64,000 nucleotides of DNA from contig NADL03000692.1 of assembly GCA_002205965.3 (NCBI GenBank), positions 1,488,001-1,552,000 on the forward strand. Direction: 5' to 3'. Every line of letters starts with the position of its first letter. Positions within the stretch are counted from its first letter, which is position 1. Source of the DNA: Kappaphycus alvarezii. Taxonomy: Eukaryota; Rhodophyta; Florideophyceae; Gigartinales; Solieriaceae. This document shows, one piece after another, positions 1-12,649 of the stretch. The notes beneath the pieces are model-generated. The model did no database searches. It had not been told where the DNA came from and saw only the letters and a program-made list of their open reading frames with translations. A program made the translations under genes and the position numbers.

Positions 1-2802
1 ACAGTAATTACTAAAATAGAGGAATAATTAAAGGAAAAAGAAGTAATTGCCAGCGACCTTACACGTGGGCCTTAAACGTGTCAAATACACGTGGAACTTG
101 ACAGGACAGTCTATCCATACTGTGATAGATACATTGCGCGAGAAGTAAGGGGCGGGTTCCCACATGATACTCATTGTGCCAATCGAGAGACGAGTCCTAA
201 GTCGAGCCCTATAATATTTGCTCCCAGATCAATTTGAGTATCTTTTAGTATCTTATAGACAAATCAGGTCGATAAAGCTGGTTCCGAAGTGATTATCTCG
301 ACGGTAAGCAAGAATATGGGCAGCCCGCTTACGATTCTTGCGCAATGCGATGGCGACGCTGATTAAATCCTGAGTGACTGTGATTTCTGTCAGAAATAAA
401 AGCACAAAAGCTTCACCACGCTCAAATAAAATATAGCTTCGAGGACCGCACGGGCATTTTATATAGATTAAAAATCAGCATCCGGTGAAAATAGTGCGAG
501 AGCGAAGATTCGGCGAGCAATGGAGCTTATTAGAGCACTTTTTTCTGTTAAATGGATCTGTTAGCAACTTTCAGTCCCTGTTCCCTTGCTGAAAGGTATC
601 ATCAGCCAGTTGTATGAGTGGTGTGAGTGAATGTGTGAATGCGCTGTCTTGACTGCGGAACGATATTTACGTACTGAGCCCGCGCTTGCCATTTCAGCGT
701 AGGATAGAGCCTTAATTTCAAATGAGCACGTATAAGCCACATATAGCAAAATATCGGCCACTTTTTGCGCAAATTTTCGTTTCACCTCCAATTGTATGGT
801 GTCCGTGCTGTCGGTATTAGACGACCGATCGTAGTACCCCTAGTAATAGTCCCAACGTCAGCTGTTGTGAGCCCTGATTGTTGCAGCCTGACAGAAATTG
901 GTAAAATTCGGGCCTCTTTGGCTAGATTTTCCAGACGGCCAATTCCTCCGGAGCAGCGGCCATTGTTTTCGGGGCCCAACTTGGCTGGAGACAAAGATCT
1001 TCTACAACGAAAAATTTCGGACCATTTCAACAGAGTGACATCGTGTACCACAGCTGAGTGGACCGGCATGGTTTGATCAGCATCCTTATTGCCTCTTCGT
1101 GGCAAATTTTTTTCGCGAGGAGTGGGATCAACTTGGAACGAGGATACCAAAAAGTGATTTTCGAACGCAAGTCTCGTTGTAACGCGTTAATTCCCAGGGA
1201 ACCAGAAGACGCGAACTCGCTGTTGAACCTGGCGAAAATATAGTTGATTTTGTCCAACAGCAGTTGTAGTTTCTCTGTGTTGATTCTCCAATCGTGGAGA
1301 ATGAACAGTCTTGATAACCGGCCGGCGAACCGATTGCCTGCTGACTGGAGGTAAAGTGCCTAGATAGATATCCCCATTTTGTGTAACAAGCGGTGTATTA
1401 CTCGGAGTTCTCGAGTGAGTGGTCGGGACGTGGTTTCCATGGCGTTTAGAATACTCAAGACTGCTTATTTTTACTCCAGCACTCTGAGGTGCGTCCCTAA
1501 CTTGAGCATGATGGTGAAAAACTGGATGTTATACATCATGTCACTTAAATTCAGAAAGGCTATCGACCACAGAGGGTCTCATAAGCCACAAGTTTCTTAC
1601 ATACCTTTGGTTCCTGATTGAAGATTGGAGTCCAACGTTAATCCTTTTCCGATGGTCGTTCAAGGGTCGGGATGGAGTGCTAGTTTAGGAGATGGGGTAG
1701 ACACGGGGCTCTGTAGCGAACTGTAAGCCATAACACGCCAGTGTCTAAAGTCCAGAATTGCGGAGTGTAAGAGTTTCACTCGATTTCCCGATTTGGAAGT
1801 ATTCAGCTTGAGTGAGTCGTAGATGGAGCGAGTGTTGAACCGGGCAATCTGCATGGCCAAGTAACATGAAGCCGCTATTCATGCGAAGTGGCGTAGCAGT
1901 TGTACATCGACCAGGCGGTTGTTCCGACAAGATTGACCGAGAAACGGTTGCGAAATGCCCCTTGACTCTTGCCATTCGCCTTGCGGTTTTTCCAAAAACC
2001 GTTCGAGTTTTGTCGATTGTTAGGGCCAGATTCTCGATAAATTGCGTTACAGCCTAGCTGCCCTTTATATCAGCGAATTATTCTACAGAACTTCAGGAGA
2101 CGATCGATCTGCTTGCGGGCCTTCTTGAGACGGGAGCATCGTCGAACAACTACAAGAAAATCGCTCATCTAGGGGTGAATACGCAAACGAAGGCGATTTC
2201 TGGAGAAGCGGAAGAAAAGTCTCCCAAAATTACTTAAATATGCCCCAGATAGCTCCCAACCAAACCGCAGGGGACGGAACAGAAAAATCGATTATCAAAC
2301 TTTAAAAATATCAGTGGCGACTATCCAAGCGCGTTCGATAATAGTGATACCCTTTTGCGATGTCGAAGAGAAGAGGTATTTCGAACACTTTAGGTCCAGA
2401 GCAAGCAATTTCAGGTCTCTGCTTTGATCGGAATGTAACGGGACAGTGTTGAATGGCAAGAAAGATTGACGAACAACAACTTTTTTCCGTAAATTGAATA
2501 AATAACCTTTTAAAGGCGTCGAGATTCTGCAGCGATGATTTCTTCGCATGTTTGCCGGTGAAGGGCGTTCTTGATAGCGCAGTCGAAGAACTCCCGATCG
2601 GTCCCATCGAGAGGGAGTTGATGGAAACGGAACTGGGTATATGAAAGGGATGTTAGCATCGGGCACTCTTAAAACCCGGAGAAGAGTACCCGAAGAAGTA
2701 ACTCGGAGGCTTGACTGATTTAGGTCCAAAAAGGAGCGGTTAACTGGGTGTTGCGCCAAAGAACTTGAGAAATAGGGCACGACGAGTGCGGAAGTGACCT
2801 AT
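1..2802. other. No supportable gene
   Basis: Only short, mutually overlapping open frames are present, none longer than about 160 codons and none with a recognisable domain. The longest, about 161 codons on the minus strand at 2295-2780, lies directly downstream of the broken frame at 2803-3347 and could be a frameshifted continuation of it. I see no RNA gene, repeat array or terminal repeat here. Confidence 0.4.
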
Positions 2803-3347
2803 TTACTTGCTACTAGCCTTTTCGGCACGGCCGGACTTTTTACTACCAGCTCCCTTCAGAAAGTAGCAATTCCCGGCGGGTTTCTGTTTTTTAGCGTAAG
2901 CTTGTGAACTTCACTCCACAAAATTCTGCTTGGTAGATATGTAAAGGTCTGGTGCGTCGGAAAATCGACCCGCTATACTGAGATGTTTCTTGAGGTTTTT
3001 GAGCTTATCTGTAGCGTTGAAATCTCACCGACTAGCGAAAGTCTCGTCCACTTCCTCAGCACTTGGTGGTGGCCGTGAAAACTGCTGTTGTCCAACCTTG
3101 AAAGCCTCTATGGCGGCTGTCGCTTTTTCGGCAGATTCGGACTGTGGATATGCGGAAGTGGAAGTCTAATCGACGGGAGCGGCTGAGGCTGTAGGACCAG
3201 TACCGTCCTTGAGGCGAGTCAAGACTTTAAAGCGTGGATACTCGAGGCTGAATAACTTTTTCTCAATAGTGCGAAGACGGGCACTGGTTGATGTAAAAGA
3301 GAAGGATTCAGCATGTGACCTGTAAGGGTGTATTGTGTGAATTTCGG
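2803..3347 (-). pseudogene. Broken hydrophilic coding frame, family unknown
   Basis: One minus-strand frame runs for about 180 codons with three internal stops (TAG, TGA, TGA) and no frameshift. The composition looks protein-coding: a Ser/Thr/Ala-rich first part, a Pro-rich stretch, and a Lys-rich tail near the TAA at 2803-2805. Placed beside Copia-like relics it could be a gag remnant, but no zinc knuckle or gag signature is visible, so I assign no function. The frame is bounded upstream by another stop near 3348, and no convincing start codon was found. It may be exonic debris of a host gene instead. Confidence 0.3.
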
Positions 3348-5198
3348 CCTAGAATGTGACTCCAATGGAGCTCGTTAGAAGGATGAGAACATGTGACGAC
3401 TCGAGGAACCAAACTTTACAGCTTGTATTTCCAAGTTGACTTTTAAATAGCCTTCTTAAACCGATCCTGACTGTAGAACAAGTTTTCTTGTGCAAGCGAT
3501 AAGTTTTCTGCATCGCTTTCACCCGAGTTGGTCACCGTAAACAGACCCAGCCTTTACCGGGTGTATTTTGCAGCAATGTATACGTAGGCTTCATCCAAAA
3601 TGCTTACGGTAATAATATGCAGCTGTGACAACCAGACTTAGATTAGTTGTAGATTACAGCCAAGTTAAATCCTTCTTTTCATATTCACCCATAACTTTCC
3701 AATAATTCCATAAAAGCTTTAGACGTGCGCTGTGCTAAGTACCTCCGAAAGGCGACCATAGTATCGTACAAATGGCAGCGCAGCAGGCTTGAAAAGTTCC
3801 AAGTCTGGAATAAAACAGGCCACGGAACGTTCGAGGCGAAGCGTGAAAATTCCAAGAGGCGCCGCGACGTACCAGAATGCTACCTTCCGGGTGCCGCCTC
3901 TCACCTACTTAATCACAACCCAGACAGCAGAGAATTGGGCAACAGTGGTAGCACAGCAATGGTATGGAAAGAGACGGGACAAAAATATTGACCGTGGCCG
4001 ACAGAGGTATTACAGAAAGGGGATTTCCTGGGAAAGGCAGTGCGGAATAACTGACAAAGCTGTGAACTCTGTGTACTTGTGAACTCTGTGTACTTGGAGG
4101 CCAATAAGGGAGAGAGGGACTTAGGTAGTGCGAGGGAAAGATTAATATGAGGCTCTGTTTGGAAGCGACCTGGACCATGGCAGTAGGGATAGAGACAACA
4201 GCATTGGGGGTGAGAAGGAGGACAGAAGTGAGAGTACGTTCGAGGTCGAGGTGTAAAATACATTAGTGAAGAAAAGAGGGAATTAAGGGTTCTGTTGGCC
4301 TTGAGGGGTGTTGCTTGGTTGATTCAATCATATTTGCAGACGAATTAATGGTTGAGGACCTCAAATTCATTTCGAAACAGTGGTATGCAAGCGCTGGGAA
4401 CAGGAATGGTCTAATCGGTTACCATATGATCGATGAAGACTCCTTCACTATACCACGCTTCGCTAGGGGTGTTTTATTTTTCCTTACATTCATAATAGGT
4501 GGAATGGAGCGAGTCCGCAGTATCGCTGGGATATCTGACGCAGGTGCAAGGAAAGGTGCAGGATCTGAACGGAACCAAACGGTGTTGGCCAATATGAAGA
4601 ATATCTGTCGAAGGTACTTGTGAGATGCCGTCAAAAGGACAGGTTCAGGTTCTCTTTAAGTTCACAAGCATTTGCTAACTCACCTTGAGCTGGGTGACGA
4701 AAAGCCATCGTCTCAAGTAATCGGTTGGAATGTATTTCCGCATCTGTAGTGAACAATATTCCCATGTTTATACGCATATTTCAAGCTGAAACTGTCTTAT
4801 AGAAGCAGATTCTGTCAATTTTTCTCTGCAAACGCCCCCAGCAAAATTTTCCGCTGGTACGCAATTTGGGGAAGCAATTAATCACTCGCAGAACTCCCAT
4901 GCTACCCTACCTTCAAAAGAATAGATAAGGTAAGGCCTTCTGTATGGTATAAAACATCTTCAGGGGATTTTGTATTGTTAATCTGGTGAGCGAGCGCGGT
5001 AGCAGATTCAATTATTGATTTTGTGTCAATGATGAAAGTAACTTTTATCTATTTATTTATCTCAGATTCGTAGGAGAGATATCCAGTTAGCTTGATTGAG
5101 GATTTCCATTGGTTGTTCTCTGTATGAAGGTTGGAAAATTTGTGTACCGAAGGTATATTTGAGCTCTGAGTAAAGTAATTTAGGCCTCTTTCTTCGAA
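3348..5198. other. No supportable gene
   Basis: Short overlapping frames only. The single structure noted is the 17-bp tandem duplication listed separately. Nothing resembles a promoter, terminator or RNA gene with enough support to list. Confidence 0.4.
4062..4095. repeat. 17-bp tandem duplication (2 copies)
   Basis: The unit GTGAACTCTGTGTACTT occurs twice back to back, starting at 4062 and 4079. It looks like a simple slippage duplication. Confidence 0.85.
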
Positions 5199-5426
5199 CT
5201 AATAACTCATTGGTCTGGTAGGAGCATATGTAGACACGGCAGTGATGACTTTTCTAATAAGGGCTTGGCTCATATATTTTGTTAGTCCATCTGAAAAGTT
5301 ATTGCTTCTTCTGAAGAATCTTAAATTTGAAGACACCTTGTGTTGGAACTTTTCTCTTTCTGCTGCAACGTCCAGCATCATTATATTCTCGTCAGTAAGT
5401 GATCCCTTCCAAATAACGTCAAACAA
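5199..5426 (-). pseudogene. Copia RNase H C-terminal fragment
   Basis: The 75-codon frame contains MLDVAAEREKFQ followed about 25 residues later by NNFSDGLTK. This matches the end of Ty1/Copia RNase H domains, where a conserved N-x-ADGLTK motif precedes the polyprotein end; here Ala has become Ser. In such elements RNase H degrades the RNA strand of the RNA-DNA hybrid during reverse transcription. The upstream catalytic part of the domain is not recognisable, so this is a non-functional relic. Confidence 0.55.
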
Positions 5427-6551
5427 GCTCTTACCGCCAGTTATAAATTGAATCGGAACTAATTTTTTCCTGTCGCATCTTCAGCTATTTTGAAATTTCA
5501 ATAGCGATATCGAACAAATAAGCAAATGAGACCACTTCCCCGTAATTTGAGGATCACACAACGCCCCTTGACATGGAAGGCTTGAGTAAAAGGTGTGCTA
5601 TCTTTTTCAAGGAGTCCGCGAGAAATTCGATGTACCCAATTTGTGAAAAAAGCCATTACTATTGGCAAATGAATAGTATAAGAATCGAACAACTCCGAGT
5701 TTGTTTAATTCCAGTTTCGAGATTTTAATTCTTACAATTTTTTTGATGGCATATCATATCCTTGTTCATCATTCGCAAGGTTTGTTAGCAATTAGAATTG
5801 AATATCTCTACTGTAACCTACGCGAGATGTTCTATCTCGAAAGAAAATCAGGCTTGCATTTTCTGACTATTTTAGGCGCATGCGAATAGATCTGAAAGAA
5901 TTAAAGGAAGCATCTTTGGGAAGGCATTCTAGCTCGCGTAACTCTGGAATTTGATCAAAGAAAATTAATCCCCCTTCTCACGGAGGATAATTCAGGTATG
6001 TTCGGATGTTAATGAAGATTTTTCTTTAATTACGAACCTTTTGCTGGTGTACTTTGACAGCTTAAGAAAAACCCTGTCGCCACATATGGGAAGTACTTTC
6101 ATGTAGCTTCCTCTGAGCCCTTTTGGGTGTCCCATGCTCAAAAATGAAGTAATGTGCAGGGAACTGTACTAGAGTAACTAATATTTATCTCTCCGCGATG
6201 TTTTTATACAGTTTTTAAAGTTGAATCTTGCAGCTGTTTCCAAAATGAGGCATATTAGTAGTTGTCATTGTAAGGTTGAAGACGAGTGCCAATTATTCTC
6301 TTCAATTTATCTCTATGACCACCAATTTTGGAGCTTACATTGAACTCTATTTTCTTTCGATATCGTACGTAATCGAGGGGACGAAGCGGCCCGGTAAAAC
6401 GTTCCCATCGGGTGGGTGGAATTTCTTCTCGAAGAACCAGGTATAACGTGTCTTATTTGAGCAAGGCTGTGATTTCTGTTTTTGACCTCTATCAATTTCT
6501 GCGCCTTTAGAGCGATTATTTATCTCTCTTAAAAATCCGCTTCCACCAATT

Positions 6552-7091
6552 TTAAGTCATCACCAGATGACTCATATTGAAAAAACCGTTTCTGAGTTTT
6601 GTAACGATCTTCAAAGAGATTTTCTCTGGTATGAGATGCGGCTCGACTTGGGAGATACTGGCAGACCTCGCCGAAATTAAAATGAAGTCGTATCCAAAGA
6701 CCAGTTCATTTTCGAAGTCAATACCGGAACCTTCGAAAGGTCCAAACCACCCACTAACACGGTGGGCGACTAATTTCTCCCTCCAGACGCGAATAAGGTC
6801 TCCATAATGATAAAAATTGTCACTTTGCAAACGAACGGCGTGATGATGTGCCTGACTTATCCTTAGTTTCGAATTATCGGTTTTCATATCCTTTCGCGAG
6901 GTCTCCGCTATTTTACTTCGTTCAGATAACATTGGTTGAGTAGGATGAGGTTCAGGGGATGTGCAGAGTTGTCGATGTTCCCCAAAGATAGGGGACGATT
7001 TCACAAGAAATTTCGGTCCAATTATGTCTTTTATCACCTTCACAGAGCAAGCTTTCGCCAGGGCCTTGTTATTGTTAGGTTTACTTGCCAT
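6552..7091 (-). pseudogene. Retrotransposon polyprotein fragment (integrase C-terminal-like)
   Basis: The open frame is 179 codons. Its middle reads LIRVWREK, then after a gap GWFGPFEG and, near the end, ISQVEPHL. That spacing resembles the segment of LTR-retrotransposon polyproteins after the integrase core, where a GD-x-VWR motif is followed by W-x-GPF and a hydrophobic Q-V-x-P stretch. The N-terminal third is Ser/Lys-rich and unrecognised. Together with the RNase H tail downstream on the same strand, a decayed Copia element is the simplest reading. A chance match is possible because no catalytic residue is covered. Confidence 0.4.
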
Positions 7092-7525
7092 AACATTCTA
7101 GAACTTGCAAGGTAACGGTTCGGGATATCGTTTTACTATTCCAATTCTATGGTAGGACTCAGTGCAGGTATTTTTGACCTTAATATCGAAAAGATCAGCG
7201 AGATGTATGACATTCTCACCAGGTTGTGATGCTTGGTCCGTGAGTATTATGTTCGATATTTCACTTTAAATAGTAAATAATGATCCAGAAATGTATTATT
7301 GCTTCCTAGAAGTCCTCTGTATAAACAATTTTGAGTAGTTCTGCTGCAATGAATATAGAGCCTTCCTTGACGATATGCAGAACAGGATCCCCATCGATGT
7401 ATATGTGATGTCTAAGATCATGCACTAGCTAAATCGTAAAATCACTGCACTTAGCATGATGAGGAACCGGTTTGGCGCATACTGGATGCTTTCGCTTTTT
7501 TCAAGCCTTCTCGAACTGTCTTGCA

Positions 7526-7541
7526 GGGACGCTAATGTTTC
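7526..7541 (-). repeat. Dispersed palindromic motif, copy 1
   Basis: GGGACGCTAATGTTTC. This is the leftmost strong match and lies well outside the recognisable gene block of the 12-27 kb element. It may mark a more distant left end or be an independent copy. Orientation is CTAA on the plus strand, like the other left-side copies. Confidence 0.5.
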
Positions 7542-10500
7542 AAGTGTAGCTTTTGCCAAGCGTGAGCGTTTTATTAGGATAAATAGCTTGGTAGCGGAAG
7601 AATAAAAAAACTGGAGATGTAGTTCTGAAAGCAGCGCGCCGGTAGGGTACACATTAGTAGATAATCGGACTAGTACATAGATATTATTTATCGCTGATCG
7701 GAACATTGGAACTTACCAATCATCCACATATACCGTCGCTTGATAGGGATTATTATGCGTACAGTATGAAAATCATGTTTGACACGGTGCACAGGATCAA
7801 GGATTCCATATCAACCGCTTTGTTAGGATGCAAAGGGGTGTCTCTAGCGAAATCGTAGCGCGGTAAAGGCGTATGTTTGCGTTGTTCGCTAATCTTAAGC
7901 GCTTTCGAAATGGAAAAATCCTCCTTTTGTACTCTCTGGGGAGCTGAATATACGGTTTAGTTCATTTCTGCCGACAAATGATTTTAGTGCTTCTATATCG
8001 AAGGGAATAATAACCGGGCGACTCCCAGAGGATTCATTCTTGATGATCGCGAGATATTTGTCTGCCATGAACACTTCATTTTCAGAATCTAGATGAATCT
8101 TCTCTTTATGGCGACAAGGCATTGTTATTAGTCCCGGCAGACCATGTTGAAATCCGATATGAACTTTTCGGAATCCTTCATTGCGTATCTTCCATGACAA
8201 AGCAAAAATTTCATGTTCCGCGTTTTCAAGTGAGTTTTCGTGGATTAGTCTATGAGAGAAGTATTTTGGGCTTCCAAGATACGTGAATCGAATTCTGCAA
8301 ATTCATTGATGTCGTTAGATGACCTTGGGATACTACAGATTTCATCAATAGAATCTTACGTGCAATATAGTTCCACCTTGATAAATTAGGCAAGACCAAC
8401 CGTACCCGAACATTCATTTCTGATCCTGCTGCAATCGTGCGCTTAAATGACACCAGGAGCGTATTTTTGATCAGGAGTTCAGTTTACAGACATTCATATC
8501 GTTTACGAGACATCTTGAAATTTGGTCTTGTTCACGGCCTTGATTACTCCTGTGAGACTGGAAGCGGTCATGACGGCGTCCAATATTCCTTTAATAGCGA
8601 CCGTAGTAATTCACATTGGTCGGATTTCCAATCACACGTTCGGTAGCCTAGTTCCCGGACATATCTTTCATCGAGCTGATTAAGAGGTGGATAAGGCAAG
8701 TTTTGGATAGACTTATGAAGCGTGGACACAAAATTACTGAATAAGTATCCCTGAGATGGTATATTTTTAATGCATTTGCTCGACCAGTCACAATAGTCTG
8801 TTACAGCCTTTCCTTGGTAGTCTATCTTGCGAAAATAGCGGCTAAAGTCGGTAGTGAATTGTCGTAATATTACTAATTTTCTGAGGCCTGAGAGACTTTC
8901 AATATGTTCCTTTCATTCATAAAATAATTCAATCGAAGCTTCTGTAGTTTTAATCTGTCATAGCGTTGTCCTCATATGAGAACAAAAGTGTTTTTCATAC
9001 AAAATTGTACAGTAAGTAAAAAAAGGTTTTAGGAGGCCCGTAATAACTAACTAAAAAATACACTCTAAAACATAAAATTACAGAGAAAAGGTGCTCATTG
9101 GCATCAACTCTACACCATTTCGGTTAAAAAATTCAACCACAGCATGTAATATGGAAATTTGGCATTAAAATCAAAGATACTCAAGTAAAATTAAGTAGTT
9201 TGACCATGGCTAGTGTTGAATTTTCCGAAAAGTTAGTTTTGATCAAGCTTCACTACTGTTGAAACTATAGGTTAGCAAAAAACGACAGAAAAAGAATATT
9301 TTAAATTAAAAAATTAAAAAATGCCCCTAAACTATGTCCTCATATGAAGAAAATGGTACTATAGGTAGTAGTATCCCCTTGACTTGTAGCTGATTTGCGT
9401 CGAATATATACACGCTTGTCACGTTCTTGAGTATCTCGGCGTATTTCATCCATTCATGACAGTTTCCGCAGAAAAACTGAATGCGGCACTATCTAGAATG
9501 GGGACACAGTAATCAGCACTGTAAGCCTTCAAAAAGTGGTGTTGAAGATCGTAGATGCTATATTGCTTGAGATTCTCTGCAGTGTAACAGTTCGAATAGC
9601 CGCACAATTTGCAATCATTGAACATATAGAGAACATACTTTACCTTACGCGGGTCTTTTTGTCGATATTTTCCACGTAAAGAGCGTGAATGGTCTCTGGA
9701 GAGTTTCCCACGTGGATTGTCACCGTTGCCAGTTATAAAACCATGTTTTCAAATATAGAGATTTCGGGCGATGCGAAGAGACGTTTCAAGCTCTCTAGAA
9801 GGATCTACTGGGCCGCATTCCTATCGGGCTTCTGGTACCTCCTGCAAAAAATTGTGCACAGTCGGCATTTAGCATGCTGATTTATCGGTGTCGTCTCCGA
9901 TGAAACTACCGAACTTATAGAGTTCAAGCACCCCTTTGCTGAGCTATCATTAAAGCTTTCTCGCCTAAGAGGCTTTTTGCAAAGTGTACAATGATTTCTA
10001 TTACATAACAGTGCCCAGATCGCACAGAACCACTCTATTTATTCTTATCTGGGTCTTCAGATGTACGCAAGGCAGGAGGCAGCTTCATAATATCTGCAAA
10101 TTTACGAAATTTTGTCACATAAAAGCAGAAATGGGAAAAATCAGCACATCGAAAATTAATCAGTGTAGATTTGGATCGGCAGCGGGAGAAAATCCTTGAG
10201 GTAATCGCTGATATCTTCTGGGTCTTGGAGTTATAAGGATGAATCTATGCTGAGTCTACTTGCCCTTGACAGCGGAGAGAAGAATTCAATCGTTGACTTT
10301 GGGGGGTCAAAATCGAAATATGCAGTTTTATCACGTAAAGAGGAGGTATTGATAATTTTTACTATCTTGACGACGGTAGATTTAAATTTTGAACGCTGAA
10401 AGGGAACCATGGCTTTTGTCTTGAACTATGGACCTTGACTGCTTAACTACTACGTAGGAAGAAATGCGTATTAGAGGAAGGTAATGGCCATCAAGCGCAG

Positions 10501-11910
10501 CAAACGTGTCCGGACTAGTGATCAGTAGCATTTTGGATAGGGGATATTGAGCGGCGATAGGGATATGGAAAAAGGAGAGTTACTTTATCGAGAAGGGCCG
10601 GGGCTGAACACCTTGGCAAGACTACGGACTAGTGGTGTTCACGCTGCGAATACTCTTTGATAAGATTTGTGATTGGGGGCATGAGACTAGAGTCTGATTT
10701 CCTTTACTTCACCACAGAAATATGCAGGTGCAACATGGCGAGTCCTCAATAAACTACTGTAACGAGCCTAAAGAGTTTGGTTTGAATAGGGTGGCTAAAC
10801 TCTGCGTGTTGTGGGGCGCGACATATTGCCGGCGCGGCACACGTGGACCAAATCGCATGACTATGTTGCTGATAAAGCCGCGTGTTCCATTCTACCTTCG
10901 AGAATCCGCTGTCGATTGCGACAGCGGCCGTGTATGCGTCGACTAACTGCGACGTTATCGCAGACGGCGATCGAAGCGGAATGAGATATGATGCATGCGG
11001 ACACTATAATGTACAGTACAGGTCTCTGTGTCGGCCTTCTAGCGACTTTGAACCGGATTGACTCCATTTCTTGGTTCCCCCATGCCGAACACTTGTACCA
11101 ATTTTTTTATGCGCTTTGGAACATAGGTTAACCTATTCAATAGAGGAAACTAGGGAGGCCTTGAGACGGTGTCATCCGGCCTTCGAGGGGTCTGAATGAC
11201 GGCCTCATCCCGACCCTTTCAATATGACGAATATATGAAACGAGCCAGTTCGTAGGTTTACAGTCAAGTACAGTAAAGTACACAACAAGAGATTTGTAAT
11301 GGTATTGTGTACAATCAGTGAACTGCCCCGTTTACCAATGGGTGATTGACACTTTCCAGGTTGGTTGTTCTACGGGAGATGGAATAGTCTCACTGCCGTA
11401 ACGTCACGGTACCAGTAGAACACACTATACGTGGAAAAGTATGCACCAAGAACCCCACAGAATTATAAGAAATAATAGTACATGAAAATGGCAGCAGAAC
11501 CAAACGGTGAATCTTCCAAGAATAATAAAAAAGGGTTTTGCACCGATGCCGTATGGCACAACATACTACGACGATATCACAGTATTTAGTGTTACCATGA
11601 TATATTATCACGGAAAACGGATCATTTCTCGCCTCAAAACCACGTTGGTAAATATCATTGGTAGGAGAATCTGACGTATCCATAATTTCCGAGACTTTTA
11701 CCATTCACAACTAATCATCCGATTTTATAGGAAAGGATATGGCCCACCACATGAGAAAGACGCAGACATTCGTGTGGTCAGATTGTTGAAAAGTGTGACA
11801 GTAACCCTCTCTGATTGTAGCAGCCGCGATTGTAGACCATTTGTACAAACCCTCAAATCCGATTGCAACGGTCTGTTTGGCCTTATAAATTTGTCATCAT
11901 AAGACGTAGA

Positions 11911-11926
11911 GAGACACTAACGTCTC
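11911..11926 (-). repeat. Dispersed palindromic motif, copy 2
   Basis: GAGACACTAACGTCTC has perfect 5-bp arms GAGAC/GTCTC around a CTAA core. It lies about 740 bp upstream of the first gene of the element and just left of the tandem repeat at 12011. Confidence 0.65.
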
Positions 11927-12010
11927 AAACACTCGAATATTCCATCTTATGATCTGTTGCAAACTGTAAGCACCATCTCCTTTCAATTATTGCTTGGTGT
12001 TAGGTGTGTC

Positions 12011-12260
12011 GTGCATGCGGTTGGTGAGACGTTATCTTCTCGATCATTGAAGCACAGTTTTTTGCGTTCGGAGGTTGCAACAGGTGTTGTTTTGAGAGGT
12101 TTGGATCTGGAAGTGAGGTTGTGACGGCCTGTGTGGCAGGTGCGGTGTGCATGCGGTTGGTGAGAAGCTAGCTCCTCAATCATTGAAGCATAGGTTCTTG
12201 CGTTCGGAGGTTGCAACAGGTGTTTTTTTGAGAAGTTTGGTTTTGGAAGTGAGGTAGTGA
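12011..12260. repeat. Two 114-bp direct repeats at the left edge of the element
   Basis: Units at 12011-12124 and 12147-12260 (period 136 bp) align end to end without a net length difference. Both start GTGCATGCGGTTGGTGAG and end GGAAGTGAGGTNGTGA. They differ by scattered substitutions, so the duplication is not recent. They lie about 390 bp upstream of the first gene, a position suiting a subterminal or promoter repeat. Confidence 0.85.
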
Positions 12261-12649
12261 GGGTCTGATGGTGAAAGAGGAGTGAAACTGGTTTTTGTCG
12301 TGAGTGGATTCTTTTTTGTGTACTTTGTCGCTCTTTTGGCAGAATTAGGCGTCGTGTCAAGGTTTGAACTGCATCTGTACGGGTTTTGGGTTCCGTATAC
12401 CGAGGAGTTGACTGGTTCTTTTTGTTTACCGCAGTGATTATTGCGGGGTTTGTTTGTGTACCGCAGAAGGCTGGTTGCGTGTGAAAAGTAAGCTTCTCGA
12501 GCTTTATAAATGGATATTGCGAGGTTCATAGGATTGACGATTGTTTATTTTTAGTAATACGGTTGTCTACTGTGTTGAGTTGCTGGCCTGAGAAGTCAGC
12601 GTCCAAAATAGAGATCTTGGTGTTGCGTTTCTGACTTCCAAGCAGTGCA

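Larger units (their letters stand above)
5199..7091 (-). mobile_element. Degraded Ty1/Copia-like retrotransposon remnant
   Basis: Two minus-strand fragments sit in the order expected for a Copia pol gene read on this strand. An integrase/pol-like piece lies at 6552-7091 and an RNase H tail at 5199-5426. The stretch between them (about 5500-6500) has broken frames that may be reverse transcriptase, but no catalytic motif is recognisable. No LTRs were found. The element seems older than the two Copia copies at 36-47 kb because less of its protein is readable. Confidence 0.45.
7092..12010. other. No identifiable gene; short frames only
   Basis: Small minus-strand frames of 67-101 codons (7425-7706, 7895-8200, 8250-8453) could extend the Copia-like relic but show no motif. 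From about 8.6 to 12.0 kb I see no coding signal. A small hairpin with 7-bp arms (GCTGTCG/CGACAGC) sits at 10909-10926. GTACAGTAC-type words occur near 11015 and 11270. Two copies of the dispersed palindromic motif lie here and are listed separately. Confidence 0.4.
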
